Positions 1-9,174 are shown, numbered from the stretch's first letter. The stretch: DNA of 64,000 nt from Roseovarius pelagicus (GCF_025639885.1 NZ_CP106738.1:372001-436000), one strand, 5' to 3'. A program made the numbers and translations. Notes: generated by a model from the sequence alone, not told the origin.

Positions 1-87
1 CCGTAGCTCCAACGACACATCGCGGCTTGCCTCGAGCGCACCAAACCGTTTGGACAATCCACGGGTTTCGATCACCGGGTCAGTCAT
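1..87 (-). CDS. ABC transporter ATP-binding protein (LivG-like), N-terminal fragment
   Basis: Only the first 29 residues lie in the window. They begin MTDPVIETRGLSKRFGALEA, the usual opening of a LivG-type ATPase of a branched-chain amino acid/amide importer; the Walker motifs lie beyond the left edge. The ATG overlaps the stop of the upstream permease gene by 8 bases, which indicates translational coupling in the same operon. The family would hydrolyse ATP on the cytoplasmic face to drive uptake. The assignment rests on this short sequence and on context. Confidence 0.8.
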   Translation of the reverse strand, partial: MTDPVIETRGLSKRFGALEASRDVSLELR

Positions 88-1063
88 GGGCAGATCTCTG
101 ACGTGTCGCGATCCCGATCAGACCGCCGGGCGCAAACAACACGACCGACAACAAAAGCAGTCCGAGGTAGATATGCCAGTACTCGCTGAGACCACCCAAC
201 CAATGCTCGAGCGCGATGAACATCGCGGCCCCGGCCAACGGACCACATAACCGCGCTGTACCACCAAGGATGATGAACACCATGATTTCTCCGGACAATT
301 GCCAGCTGAACATCGTAGGGCTGACGAACCGGTTAAGGTCAGCAAAGAGCGCACCAGCCAAACCAGTGATCATTCCTGAAAGTATGAACGCAGTAAGCCG
401 CAGACGAAACGGATTCAGTCCTGCGGCCTGCACCCGCTCGGGGGATTGGCGTGCGGCGTTCAACGCCAGCCCAAAGGGCGCGCGTACCAATGCTGCATGG
501 AACGCCAGCGCCAGCAGCAACAGCACGAAACAGATGGAAAAGAACTGGATCGGGACAAGCGTATTCAACCCGGGGAACGCGTTGCGAACATAGATGCTCA
601 GCCCATCTTCGCCACCATATGCGGGCCAAAATATTGAAAAGTAATAAAACATCTGACCAAAGGCGAGCGTGATCATGATAAAATAGACGCCGCCGGTACG
701 AAGTGACACCAATCCGATCAGCAGTGCGGCAATCCCCGATGCGATTATCGCCGTCAGCCATATCACCGGCATGGATTTGGTGCCTTCGATCACCAGAGGT
801 CCCAGAGTGAGCGGCTGATAGCTTTGCGCATGGCTGGCAAGGATGCCCATCGCATACCCGCCAATGCCAAAGAAAACCGCATGACCGAGGCTGACCAACC
901 CGCCCTGCCCCAGCGCGATATTCAGCCCGACACCGGCCAGCGCGAGGATCGCCACCTTAGTCGCCAAGGTGATAGTAAACGGCTCGTCCGCGCTGTAGGC
1001 CCAGAAAACCACCAACAGCAGCCCCCCTAGCAGAGCGGCATTAAAATAGCGTTCAGCGATCAT
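80..1063 (-). CDS. Branched-chain amino acid/amide ABC transporter permease (LivM family)
   Basis: This 327-residue inner-membrane permease has about eight to ten hydrophobic segments. It carries the LivM-type stretches NIALGQGGLVSLGHAVFFG (near residue 48) and LNAARQSPERVQAAGLNP (near residue 200), the latter being the loop that contacts the ATPase. Its start overlaps the stop of the LivH-like gene by 4 bases and its stop overlaps the ATPase start, so the genes form one tightly coupled operon. The substrate cannot be read from the sequence; branched-chain amino acids, urea and short amides are all transported by relatives. Confidence 0.92.
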   Translation of the reverse strand: MIAERYFNAALLGGLLLVVFWAYSADEPFTITLATKVAILALAGVGLNIALGQGGLVSLGHAVFFGIGGYAMGILASHAQSYQPLTLGPLVIEGTKSMPVIWLTAIIASGIAALLIGLVSLRTGGVYFIMITLAFGQMFYYFSIFWPAYGGEDGLSIYVRNAFPGLNTLVPIQFFSICFVLLLLALAFHAALVRAPFGLALNAARQSPERVQAAGLNPFRLRLTAFILSGMITGLAGALFADLNRFVSPTMFSWQLSGEIMVFIILGGTARLCGPLAGAAMFIALEHWLGGLSEYWHIYLGLLLLSVVLFAPGGLIGIATRQRSAHD

Positions 1064-1980
1064 GCAGCATCACCAAAGAGGCCCTTGGGGCGAAGAAATA
1101 GCACGGCCGCCATTAACAGATAGATCAGCATAGATGCCAGTGCCGATCCCGCCGACGTGGCGCTGGAATTCTCCATGAACGTGGCAAAAAACCGGGGCAA
1201 CAACACACCACCCAGCGTATCGGTCAGCCCCACGAGTATCGCGCCAACCAGCGCCCCTTTGATCGAGCCGATGCCACCGATCACAATGACCACAAACGCA
1301 AGAATCAACACCGGTTCGCCCATACCGACCTGTACTGACTGAATCGTGCCCACCAATGCGCCAGCCAGCCCTGCCAGTGCGGCACCAATCGCAAAGACAA
1401 TCGTGTAAAGCCTTGAAATATCGACACCAAGTGCTGCGATCATTTCACGGTCGGCCTCGCCTGCGCGGATCTGAATGCCCAACCGTGTGCGCGCGATCAT
1501 CAGATATAGCATACCTGCGACCGTCAACCCGATCGCGATCAGCGACAGCCGATATAGTGGGTACTGTATCCCCCCCGGTAACGTGATTGGTCCGGCCAGA
1601 TAGTCGGGAACATTGAGGTAAAGTGGAAAAGAACCGAATATCCAACGAGTGCCTTCAGAGAAAATCAGGATCAGCGCAAAGGTCGCCAACACCTGATCCA
1701 GATGGTCACGCGCATATAGTCGCCGGATCACTAATATCTCAACAATCGCGCCCGCCGCAGCGGCAGCGGCCAGCGACGCGGCCAATGCCAACAGAAACGA
1801 TCCGGTCGCCGCCGCCACGACCGCAGCCGCAAACGCCCCGATCATATAAAGCGACCCATGTGCAAGGTTGATCAGGCCCATCACGCCGAACACCAGCGTC
1901 AGGCCCGATGCCATCAAGAACAGCATCACACCCAGCTGAAGACCGTTCAGCACCTGTTCGGCGAATAAAACAAATGTCAT
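1060..1980 (-). CDS. Branched-chain amino acid/amide ABC transporter permease (LivH family)
   Basis: This is a 306-residue integral membrane protein and the second permease half of the importer. The N-terminal FGVMGLINLAHGSLYMIGAF (near residue 31) is the LivH hallmark, and GGIGSIKGALVGAILVGL (near residue 235) matches the conserved C-terminal region. It lies 50 bases downstream of the binding-protein gene and overlaps the LivM-like gene by 4 bases. The heterodimer of the two permeases would form the translocation path in the inner membrane. Family assignment is secure; substrate is unknown. Confidence 0.93.
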   Translation of the reverse strand: MTFVLFAEQVLNGLQLGVMLFLMASGLTLVFGVMGLINLAHGSLYMIGAFAAAVVAAATGSFLLALAASLAAAAAAGAIVEILVIRRLYARDHLDQVLATFALILIFSEGTRWIFGSFPLYLNVPDYLAGPITLPGGIQYPLYRLSLIAIGLTVAGMLYLMIARTRLGIQIRAGEADREMIAALGVDISRLYTIVFAIGAALAGLAGALVGTIQSVQVGMGEPVLILAFVVIVIGGIGSIKGALVGAILVGLTDTLGGVLLPRFFATFMENSSATSAGSALASMLIYLLMAAVLFLRPKGLFGDAA

Positions 1981-2030
1981 GGGGAAACCTGATATGTGCC
2001 CCGGCGAACGCGCCGCCGGGGCGGATCAGC

Positions 2031-3194
2031 CTACATCTTGCAATCTGCGGCGTAGACATCCTGATGATCTTCCAGCGCAACACCGATGATTTTGTTGGTG
2101 TAAACGTCGCCTTCCTTGATCACTTCGCGAACGTAAATGTCCTGGATCGGGTGATGGTTGTTACCAAACGCGAAATCACCACGGACACTCTCGAAATCTG
2201 CTTCCTTCAACGCGGCGCGGAATGCGTCAGCGTCGTGGATATCGGCCTTGCCCATGGCGCTGATCAGCAGGTTCGCAGTGTCATAGCCCTGTGATGCATA
2301 TAGCGATGGCAAACGGCCATATTCGGCCTGAAAGGCTTCGACGAATGCTTTGTTGGCAGCGTTGTCGATATCCTTGTTCCATTGGCTGGTGTTTACGACG
2401 CCCAACGCCGCATCGCCCACGGCCTGCAGGATGCCCTGATCAAAGCTGAACGCAGGTCCAACCACGGGCAGATCAATGCCACTGTCGGCGTATTGCTTGA
2501 GGAAGGAAATACCCATTCCGCCCGGAAGAAAGAAGAAGACGCTGTCGGCATCACTGGCCCGAATCTGTGCCAGTTCTGCGGCGTAATCTTTTTGACCCAG
2601 TTGAGTGAACAGCTCGCCTGCCAGTTCGCCCGCATATTGCCGTTTATAGCCGGTCAACGCATCCTGCCCCGCCGGATAGTTGGGCGCGAGGATAAAGCTG
2701 TTCTTATAACCAGCGGAATTGGCATAGGCGCCGGCCGCCTCGTGCAGGTTGTCATTCTGCCATGCGACGTTGAAGTAGTTCTCGTGGCAGCCCTTACCTG
2801 CCAGCGCCGAAGGGCCCGCATTGGGCGACAGATATATTTTCCCCTGCGCGGTTGCGCTCGGCACCACTGCCATCGCCAAATTTGACCAGATGATACCGGT
2901 CATAATATCGACCTTTTCGGATTGGATCATTTTGTCAGCGAGTTGCACGGCGATGTCGGGTTTGCGCTGATCATCCTCGATGATCACTTCGATATGTCCG
3001 GTATCGGCCATTTTTACGGCCAGCATGAACCCGTCGCGCACATCAATCCCCAGACCCGCACCACCGCCGGACAGCGTGGTGATCATGCCGACCTTGACAT
3101 CACTCATATGCGCACCGGCCGTTGCGGCCGTTCCCAGCATCGCGGTGCCTAGGGCGACCGCCGAAGCCGCCGCTGCGATCAGTTTGAATTTCAT
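2031..3194 (-). CDS. ABC transporter periplasmic substrate-binding protein (LivK/type 1 periplasmic fold)
   Basis: This 387-residue protein has a cleavable signal peptide: basic MKFK, a hydrophobic Ala-rich stretch, and cleavage near residue 28. The mature part is a periplasmic binding protein type 1 fold, starting VKVGMITTLSGGGAGLG and containing FVEAFQAEYGRLPSLYASQGYD near the C-terminus. It is the first gene of the importer operon, in the order binding protein, LivH, LivM, LivG. The FFFLPGGMGISFLKQY region is typical of amide- or aromatic-acid-binding members, but the ligand cannot be assigned. A sigma70-like promoter lies about 60 bases upstream. Confidence 0.92.
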   Translation of the reverse strand: MKFKLIAAAASAVALGTAMLGTAATAGAHMSDVKVGMITTLSGGGAGLGIDVRDGFMLAVKMADTGHIEVIIEDDQRKPDIAVQLADKMIQSEKVDIMTGIIWSNLAMAVVPSATAQGKIYLSPNAGPSALAGKGCHENYFNVAWQNDNLHEAAGAYANSAGYKNSFILAPNYPAGQDALTGYKRQYAGELAGELFTQLGQKDYAAELAQIRASDADSVFFFLPGGMGISFLKQYADSGIDLPVVGPAFSFDQGILQAVGDAALGVVNTSQWNKDIDNAANKAFVEAFQAEYGRLPSLYASQGYDTANLLISAMGKADIHDADAFRAALKEADFESVRGDFAFGNNHHPIQDIYVREVIKEGDVYTNKIIGVALEDHQDVYAADCKM

Positions 3195-3251
3195 TATCTC
3201 TCTCCCTTTTGGTGATGCCGGACGCGTGTCTTTTTCGCGCCTTCGGTTGCT

Positions 3252-3280
3252 TGATTAACTTGACGCCTAACAAAGATCAA
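3252..3280 (-). promoter_or_regulatory. Candidate sigma70 promoter of the Liv-type importer operon
   Basis: On the minus strand, TTGATC (3275-3280) and TAATCA (3252-3257) are separated by 17 bases, the standard -35/-10 layout. The predicted start of transcription is near 3245 and gives a leader of about 50 bases before the binding-protein ATG. No operator was recognised. The rest of the 260-base divergent region up to aroQ shows nothing else definite. Confidence 0.4.
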
Positions 3281-3455
3281 AACGCCGCCCAAGGGAAGGG
3301 TCCAGCCACACTTTCCCGCGCTTTCATGGCGTCAATCTGTGCTGTGGGGCCATATGCGAGCACGCAACATGGTCGCGCGTAATCGCCGCCCGCTCGCAAT
3401 GGCGGCTCGACAGGTATGGGCGCACCAGTCTAAGACTTGGGAAAAGAGGCGCAAA

Positions 3456-3899
3456 ATGACTTCGATCCTGATCCTGAACGGCCCCAACCTGAACCTGCTT
3501 GGCACCCGCCAGCCTGACGTCTATGGGCACACGACCCTCGCCGACATCGAGGCGATGTGCCGGACCAAGGCAACGGCATTGGGTATCGCGATCGCCTTCG
3601 GCCAAAGCAACAGCGAAGGGGCGCTGGTGGATCATATTCATGCCGCGCGCGGCGTCCATGACGGAATCATCCTGAACGCCGGCGCCTACACGCATACCTC
3701 CATCGCCCTTATGGATGCGATCAGTTCGGTGGAGATACCGACAGTTGAGCTTCACCTCTCAAACATCCATTCTCGCGAGGAATTTCGCCATCGCAGTTAC
3801 ATCGCCAAGGTTGCGCTCGGGGTGATCTGTGGCTTTGGTGCGACGGGTTACACCCTTGCGATGGACGCGCTGGCGGGGCATCTCGGACAGGCGGGATGA
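3456..3899 (+). CDS. aroQ: 3-dehydroquinate dehydratase, type II
   Basis: This enzyme dehydrates 3-dehydroquinate to 3-dehydroshikimate, the third step of the shikimate pathway, in the cytoplasm. It is 147 residues long, the normal size for the dodecameric type II enzyme. It shows LNGPNLNLLGTRQPDVYG with catalytic Tyr23, NAGAYTHTS (Asn74, His80), and ELHLSNIHSREEFRHRSY, which holds the active-site Glu98/His100 and the substrate-binding Arg residues. The ATG at 3456 is preceded by AGAGG at 7 bases. The reading frame is open further upstream from 3339, but that extension matches nothing in the family. Its stop overlaps the luxR start by 4 bases. Confidence 0.96.
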   Translation: MTSILILNGPNLNLLGTRQPDVYGHTTLADIEAMCRTKATALGIAIAFGQSNSEGALVDHIHAARGVHDGIILNAGAYTHTSIALMDAISSVEIPTVELHLSNIHSREEFRHRSYIAKVALGVICGFGATGYTLAMDALAGHLGQAG

Positions 3900-4651
3900 T
3901 CTCACCCCCGGAGCTGCAGCAGTTTCTTTCTGTCTCCACCATCGAAGAATTGTGGGGCTTGCTCAGCGCGCGATTGGAGCAAGCTGGTTTTGACAGACTG
4001 CTCTATGGTGCCACGCGGTATCGCAGTGGCGCATCTTTGGGCGATCCCGAGGATTTCATCCTGCTCAGCACACATGACACTGCCTACACCGACAAGTTCG
4101 TCGGCGGCGCACTCTATTTTCACGCGCCCATGGTCAAATGGGCACTTGAGAACGACGGCGCTTCGTCTTGGTCCGTGTTGCGGGGACGCGCGCAGGATGG
4201 CCTGATGACCGACGCAGAGCGCAAAGTCATGGCATTCAACGCCGAACACGGGGTGACGGCGGGGTACTCCATCAGCTTTCGCTCCGCGTCGCCTCGGATA
4301 AAAGGGGCCATGGCACTGACGGCGCGCGCAGGGCTGGATCAGTCCGATGCAGATCGCAACTGGGATGCGCATGGGGCAGACATTCAGGCGCTTTGCACCA
4401 TCGCGCATTTGCGCTTTCTCTTGTTACCGTACATCGCACCGGGTCGTGTGCTGACGTCACGCCAACGCGAGGTTCTTAGCTGGGTCGGCGACGGCAAAAC
4501 CATTCAGGACATTGCCCTGCTGTTGGAACTGACACCTGCCACGATTGAAAAACACCTGCGTCTGGCGCGTGATGCGCTTTGCGTCGAGACCACAGCGCAG
4601 GCCGTGCTAAAAGCCTCTTTTCAACACCAGATCTACATTTCGGCGGCGTGA
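3896..4651 (+). CDS. LuxR-family regulator with autoinducer-binding-type domain (LuxR solo)
   Basis: This 251-residue protein has an N-terminal autoinducer-binding-like domain (about 5-165) and a C-terminal LuxR helix-turn-helix (about 185-245, LTSRQREVLSWVGDGKTIQD, then EKHLRLARDAL). No luxI synthase gene is in the window, so it is a solo regulator here. In the ligand pocket the usual Asp-Pro pair appears as Ala-Pro (YFHAPMVKWA), and the stretch between the conserved Tyr and Trp is shorter than in TraR-type receptors, so ligand preference may differ from N-acyl-homoserine lactones. It overlaps aroQ by 4 bases and is probably translated from the aroQ transcript. Target genes are unknown. Confidence 0.88.
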   Translation: MISPPELQQFLSVSTIEELWGLLSARLEQAGFDRLLYGATRYRSGASLGDPEDFILLSTHDTAYTDKFVGGALYFHAPMVKWALENDGASSWSVLRGRAQDGLMTDAERKVMAFNAEHGVTAGYSISFRSASPRIKGAMALTARAGLDQSDADRNWDAHGADIQALCTIAHLRFLLLPYIAPGRVLTSRQREVLSWVGDGKTIQDIALLLELTPATIEKHLRLARDALCVETTAQAVLKASFQHQIYISAA

Positions 4652-4827
4652 CCAATAAAGCCCACTTGGCATTTTAACCAAAAGGTAAGGAATCCCGGAC
4701 TTCTCGGATGCGGTATTAGAGCGCATGCTGTGGATGTTCCGTGAGTGGTGGCTTTTTTAGCCCGGGGACATCGGGTCAAAACCCTTGCGATTTCAAGGCT
4801 CTTCTGATCTGTCCGGTCTGACCGGAT

Positions 4828-4864
4828 ACCGACAGCCGACCGGATTTGAGGATCGGCTGTCGGT
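4828..4864. repeat. 12-bp inverted repeat in the luxR-tsf intergenic region
   Basis: ACCGACAGCCGA (4828-4839) and its perfect complement TCGGCTGTCGGT (4853-4864) form a 12-bp stem with a 13-base loop. No T-tract follows on either strand, so a classic intrinsic terminator is not supported, but it could end luxR transcription or protect an mRNA end. The remaining 4652-4827 stretch holds no gene I can support. Confidence 0.45.
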
Positions 4865-4888
4865 GCTTCTCCTGACGCATCAACGCAA

Positions 4889-4915
4889 ACGGGGCGTCCT
4901 ATCTGGACGCCCCGT
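4889..4915 (-). terminator. Terminator hairpin of the rpsB-tsf operon
   Basis: A perfect 11-bp GC-rich stem (4889-4899 with 4905-4915) with a 5-base loop lies 26 bases past the tsf stop. The trailing minus-strand sequence (GTTTGCGTTG) is only moderately T-rich, so termination may be incomplete or factor-assisted. Confidence 0.65.
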
Positions 4916-4940
4916 TGCAAACTCAATCCGGTAAAAGAGA

Positions 4941-5813
4941 TCAGCCTTTGGCTGCTTTCGCCACTTCGGCGGCAAAGTCTTCTTTCTCGACTTCGATGCC
5001 TTCGCCCACTTCGAGACGGACAAAACCGGTGATCTCTGCCCCCGCTTCCTTGGCGGCATCTTCAACCGTCAAGTCAGGGTTCATAACAAAAGCCTGCCCC
5101 ATCAACGTGGCTTCGGCGACAAATTTCTTCATCCGGCCGACGATCATCTTTTCGATGACTTGCTCAGGCTTGCCGCTTTCACGGGCGATGTCGATTTGAA
5201 CCTGACGTTCTTTCTCGACGACCGACGCATCCAGCTCTGCCTCATTCAGCGCGGCCGGATTGGTGGCGGCGATGTGCATTGCGATCTGTTTGCCGAATGC
5301 CGCGTCCCCAGTGAGCGCGACCAGAACGCCGATCTTGCCCATGCCATCGGTGGCAGCGTTGTGCACGTAAGAAACAACCGTATCACCGTTCACTGACGCC
5401 ATGCGGCGCAGTGACATGTTTTCACCAATGGTGGCGATCTTGGCCGTGATTGTGTCCTCGACAGATTTGCCATCGAGATCGGCCGCCTTTAGCGCGTCGA
5501 GGTCTTCGGATTTGACCGCGACATCGGCGATGGCAGCGACCATCGCCTGAAAATCAGCGTTCTTGGCGACAAAATCGGTTTCGGAGTTGATTTCGACCGC
5601 GACACCGCGCCCGCCTTCAACCTTCACAGCCACGAGGCCCTCTGCCGCGGTGCGGCCCGATTTCTTGGCCGCTTTCGCCAGACCCTTGGTGCGCAGCCAG
5701 TCAACAGCCGCCTCCATGTCACCATCGGTTTCGGTCAATGCTTTTTTCGCGTCCATCATGCCGGCACCTGTGGTGTCGCGCAGCTCTTTTACCATTGCAG
5801 CGGTAATCGCCAT
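4941..5813 (-). CDS. tsf: Translation elongation factor Ts
   Basis: EF-Ts is the guanine-nucleotide exchange factor that recycles EF-Tu-GDP in translation. The protein has 290 residues, normal for alphaproteobacteria. It shows the UBA-like N-terminal domain (residues about 1-55) with [17 protein letters not shown] and the core motif [12 protein letters not shown] near residue 77. It lies 85 bases downstream of rpsB on the same strand, the universal rpsB-tsf arrangement, and a hairpin follows its stop. Its own start context carries a GAGG-type ribosome site. Confidence 0.98.
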   Translation of the reverse strand: MAITAAMVKELRDTTGAGMMDAKKALTETDGDMEAAVDWLRTKGLAKAAKKSGRTAAEGLVAVKVEGGRGVAVEINSETDFVAKNADFQAMVAAIADVAVKSEDLDALKAADLDGKSVEDTITAKIATIGENMSLRRMASVNGDTVVSYVHNAATDGMGKIGVLVALTGDAAFGKQIAMHIAATNPAALNEAELDASVVEKERQVQIDIARESGKPEQVIEKMIVGRMKKFVAEATLMGQAFVMNPDLTVEDAAKEAGAEITGFVRLEVGEGIEVEKEDFAAEVAKAAKG

Positions 5814-5898
5814 TGTGGCTCTCCTCAGAATTCAGATCGGATGGGGGCGGTGATACCCGCCCCCTCATGTCAGTTTCGCGACGTACGAGGCCTTTGGC

Positions 5899-6708
5899 TT
5901 ATGCCTTGGCTTCTTCCGTTGCTTCTGCAGCAGGTGCAGCTTCTTCTGCGGCTGCAGGCTCGGCGATCTCTTCGACCGGCGCTTGTTCCATCGCACCAAT
6001 ATCCACGCCAGCGGCGCCCAGTTGTGCGGACATGCCATCCAGTGCCGCACGGCTGACCAGATCACAGTAGAGCGCAATGGCGCGCGCCGCATCATCGTTT
6101 CCGGGAATGATGTAGTCGATGCCATCTGGCGAGCAGTTGGTGTCGACGATCGCGACAACCGGGATGCCCAGTTTGTTAGCTTCGGCGACGGCAAGAGCTT
6201 CTTTCTTAACGTCAATGACGAACAGCAGATCAGGTACGCCACCCATTTCGCGGATACCGCCCAGCGACGCCTGCAGCTTGGCTTGGTCGCGCTCAATGCC
6301 CAGACGTTCTTTCTTGGTCAGGCCTTCGGCGCCGCCCTCCAGCGATTCGTCGATTTCTTTCAGACGGTGGATGGATTTCGACACGGTCTGCCAGTTGGTC
6401 AGCGTGCCGCCCAGCCAGCGGTGGTTCATGTAGTATTGCGCGCATTTTTCTGCGGCTTCTGCAACCGGACCAGCGGCCTGACGCTTGGTTCCGACGAACA
6501 GGATACGGCCGTTCTTGGCAACGGTTTCACGCACCACGTTCAGCGCCGCGTCCAGCATGGGAACCGTCTGTGTCAGGTCCATGATGTGAATGCCATTGCG
6601 CGCGCCATAGATGAACTCGCCCATGCGGGGGTTCCAACGCTGCGTCTGGTGGCCAAAGTGAACGCCAGCTTCGAGCAGCTGACGCATGGAGAACTCGGGA
6701 AGAGCCAT
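5899..6708 (-). CDS. rpsB: 30S ribosomal protein S2
   Basis: This 269-residue protein of the small ribosomal subunit begins [20 protein letters not shown]. The conserved [19 protein letters not shown] and [19 protein letters not shown] stretches are present. An Ala/Glu-rich tail (about residues 235-269) extends beyond the E. coli-type core, common in Rhodobacterales. The start was set at 6708, where AAGGA sits 7 bases upstream; a frame-consistent ATG at 6741 would add 11 residues not found in the family. It is first in the rpsB-tsf operon. Confidence 0.98.
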   Translation of the reverse strand: MALPEFSMRQLLEAGVHFGHQTQRWNPRMGEFIYGARNGIHIMDLTQTVPMLDAALNVVRETVAKNGRILFVGTKRQAAGPVAEAAEKCAQYYMNHRWLGGTLTNWQTVSKSIHRLKEIDESLEGGAEGLTKKERLGIERDQAKLQASLGGIREMGGVPDLLFVIDVKKEALAVAEANKLGIPVVAIVDTNCSPDGIDYIIPGNDDAARAIALYCDLVSRAALDGMSAQLGAAGVDIGAMEQAPVEEIAEPAAAEEAAPAAEATEEAKA

Positions 6709-6748
6709 GTCGTATTCCTTTTCCGGTTTTCGCCTCGGCACGGGGAGA

Positions 6749-6794
6749 GAGGCGGATGCCTCAACCGGTGGACAAATGGGGATGTCTCCCCCAT
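6749..6794 (-). promoter_or_regulatory. Possible structured leader upstream of rpsB
   Basis: Two short hairpins lie in the 200 bases upstream of rpsB: a 5-bp stem with a 4-base loop (6749-6762) and a 6-bp stem (6776-6781 with 6789-6794). S2 is known to autoregulate rpsB-tsf through its leader in E. coli, so a similar role is possible, but no conserved leader motif was recognised. Confidence 0.25.
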
Positions 6795-6903
6795 GAGCCC
6801 GCCCGTACCTGCGGATTTCAATGGCGCGCGTATAGCTGCGGTTGTCGGGAGACGCAAGACCACCCTGCCAAATTATGATACCGTGCTGCCAGAGGGATCA
6901 GGT

Positions 6904-7170
6904 ATGCCCAAACGCAGCGAAGAAGAACATCTGGAGTGGATGCGCAAAAACATGCCCGGCGTGATCGCGGTGCTGGCGATTGCAACCTTCGTGATTTTCC
7001 GCATGGCCGATAAACCTGTCGGCACCGCATTCTGGGCCGCCACTCTGATGGCAGCGATGGCCGCCTTCCTGACCATCGTGCGGATGCTACTGGGCGTGAA
7101 TGCCAGCATCGCTGCGATCTTTGTACTGGTCGTGATCGGATGGCGGCTTCAGGCAACAGGCGTTTTCTGA
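6904..7170 (+). CDS. Small membrane protein of unknown function
   Basis: This 88-residue protein begins MPKRSEEEHLEWMRKNMPGV. It has a charged N-terminal 18 residues and then two or three hydrophobic helices (about 19-37, 42-60 and 66-80), which predicts a small inner-membrane protein. The start at 6904 is preceded by AGAGGGATCAGGT. The same frame is open far upstream, antisense to rpsB, but that part has no family resemblance and was left out. It is divergent from rpsB and convergent with the hupE-like gene. I do not recognise a function. Confidence 0.7.
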   Translation: MPKRSEEEHLEWMRKNMPGVIAVLAIATFVIFRMADKPVGTAFWAATLMAAMAAFLTIVRMLLGVNASIAAIFVLVVIGWRLQATGVF

Positions 7171-7227
7171 CCGCCACAATGGTTGATTGGTGGGTGCGCG
7201 TGCCCTGCCCGGCTGACGACATACCAA

Positions 7228-8354
7228 CTACAAAAACACCCGTTCCACGAACCAATACGCTCCCACTGCCGCAATCACGCATGACGCGGGAACGGCGATC
7301 CGGGCGCGGTACCAGTCCTTGTTACGGAACCACACACCGACTGCCAGAAACGCCAGTGCAATCACGGTCAGCTGGCCCAGTTCGACGCCCACGTTGAAGC
7401 CAAGCAGCGCCGGGATGAACTGTTCTTGTGGCAATCCGAACTCACCCAGCACACTGGCAAAGCCCAGCCCGTGCAACAACCCGAAGCAAAAGATCACCAC
7501 AGGCCGCCAGGGGCTAAGCCCGCGTGCCCAGATGTTTTCGACCGCGACATAAGTAATCGAGGCGGCGATCAGCGGCTCAACAATGCTGCCCGGTACGGTG
7601 ACCCAGCCCAATGCCCCCAAGGCCAGCGTGACTGTGTGCGCGGCGGTGAATGCAGTGACCTGCCACAGCAGCGGACGAAACCGCGAGGACAGGAAAAACA
7701 GGCCCAGTACAAACAGGATATGATCCAGTCCCTTGGGCAGGATATGGTCGAAACCGACAGGGATGTAACTGGCAAAGGCCTGCCACCCCCCTGCGCATCG
7801 CCCCCGCCGATACCGATTGCCGGGCTGGATTCGCCGCCCGCGATATAGCCAGTGTAAGGTTTCTCGACCCCCTGTTGACGCAACACCAGCTCGCCAAAGC
7901 CCGCGCCCCATCCCATCGTCACGGTTTGGGTGCCGCTTGGGACTGGTCCGCTCAGGTGCAGCACCGTGTTGCGCGGTAGCTCTGTATTGCCCACCGCTGC
8001 GACCTCAACCATGTCCAGTTGAAGCGGTATGGCCGTTTCACCGGCCCGCAATGTGATCCCGGCGGCCAAATCATCCCAGCCTTCACGCAACCGGGTTTCC
8101 AGTGCCTCAGGTGGAAGGGCACGCAGCGCGTCGTAACTATCGGATTGGTCGGTTTCATTGGTGTTCGTCACGTTGTCCAGGTCAATGCCCGCCACGAATG
8201 CTTCGGCGTTCATTTTGATTTGCAGCGCGGCTTGGCCATCCGTGACAGTCAGATCGGCAATGCTGGGCGAAACCTCGTGCGATAGCGCCGCCATACCCCA
8301 GAACATCATAACAAAGCTTGACAGTGCTGCGCACCAGTTCAGTTTACCCACCAT
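7228..8354 (-). pseudogene. HupE/UreJ-family membrane protein, disrupted by a frameshift
   Basis: The N-terminal part (from 8354) has a signal peptide ending near AALSHEVSP and an extracytoplasmic domain. The C-terminal part, in another frame, carries the HupE/UreJ_2 membrane domain: YIPVGFDHILPKGLDHILFV, FTAAHTVTLALGALG and FGLLHGLGFASVL. The frames join at a run of six G on the minus strand (C at 7786-7791); one extra G would restore a single protein of about 375 residues, normal for the family. Relatives are putative nickel/cobalt permeases. The 5' end meets the DUF4198 gene head to head. It is either a recent pseudogene, a homopolymer sequencing error, or a slippage site. Confidence 0.8.
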
Positions 8355-9174
8355 GAAACACCACCTCACCATTACACTCGCCTGTCTAGTTACCTTGCTT
8401 TGGCCAGCGCGCGCCAGCCTTGCTCACGAGTTTTGGATCGAACCTACGCAGTTTCAAGTCGAAAATGGCGCCACGCTCACAGCGTCGTTGCGCAATGGGC
8501 AGGATTTCGAGGGTATCAACCTGGCCTATTTCGACCGCCGCATCGTTCGTTTTGATTGGCATATGAACGGCGTAACCACACCCGTTGTGGCCCGCGCGGG
8601 CGATACCCCGGCACTCAGCATGACAGCTCCTGCGCCGGGGTTGATGATCCTCACGTATCAATCCACGCCCAGCAAGGTCAGCTACAGCGAATGGGAGAAA
8701 TTCGCGCGTTTCGCTGAACATAAGCGTTTTGCAGATATTACCTCACGCCATGCGGAGCGCGACCTGCCCGACGCCGACTTCACCGAAGTCTATACCCGTT
8801 ATGCCAAAAGCCTGATCGGCATAGCGGGAGCGCGGGGCGACGACCATGCCACAGGGCTGGAGATTGAGATCGTCGCGCTGCAAAACCCCTATACCCGTAG
8901 TGAAACTGACCCCTTGCCCGTGCAGGTACTCTACCAGAACGTCCCGCGCGCCGACGCGCAGGTCGAGATTTTTGCGCGTGCGCCGGATGGTACCGTCACC
9001 GTGTCGACAGCCCAAACGGACGACCAAGGTATTGCACAGGTGCCTGTGCAGCCCGGCCATGCCTATCTGTTGGACAATGTGGTGTTGCGCGCCCCTGCGC
9101 CTGATGTGGCTGCCGAACATGATGCGGTGTGGGAAACGCTTTGGGCATCGCTTACCTTTGCGATCCCCAACTGA
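8353..9174 (+). CDS. DUF4198-family periplasmic protein
   Basis: This 273-residue protein starts MKHHLTITLACLVTLLWPAR with cleavage expected after SLA, leaving HEFWIEPTQF, the characteristic mature start of the DUF4198 family (His at or near the new N-terminus). The family often sits beside metal-uptake genes and may bind metal, but its role is unproven. The adjacent divergent HupE/UreJ-like gene fits a shared nickel/cobalt function. The start was set at 8353 because it gives the signal peptide; an open frame upstream to 8158 is antisense to the HupE gene and was excluded. Confidence 0.85.
   Translation: MKHHLTITLACLVTLLWPARASLAHEFWIEPTQFQVENGATLTASLRNGQDFEGINLAYFDRRIVRFDWHMNGVTTPVVARAGDTPALSMTAPAPGLMILTYQSTPSKVSYSEWEKFARFAEHKRFADITSRHAERDLPDADFTEVYTRYAKSLIGIAGARGDDHATGLEIEIVALQNPYTRSETDPLPVQVLYQNVPRADAQVEIFARAPDGTVTVSTAQTDDQGIAQVPVQPGHAYLLDNVVLRAPAPDVAAEHDAVWETLWASLTFAIPN

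Noticed and set aside
5983..6903. Long plus-strand open frame antisense to rpsB leading into the small membrane protein
   Set aside because: It is a shadow of rpsB with no family-like composition; the ribosome site and protein-like sequence begin at 6904.
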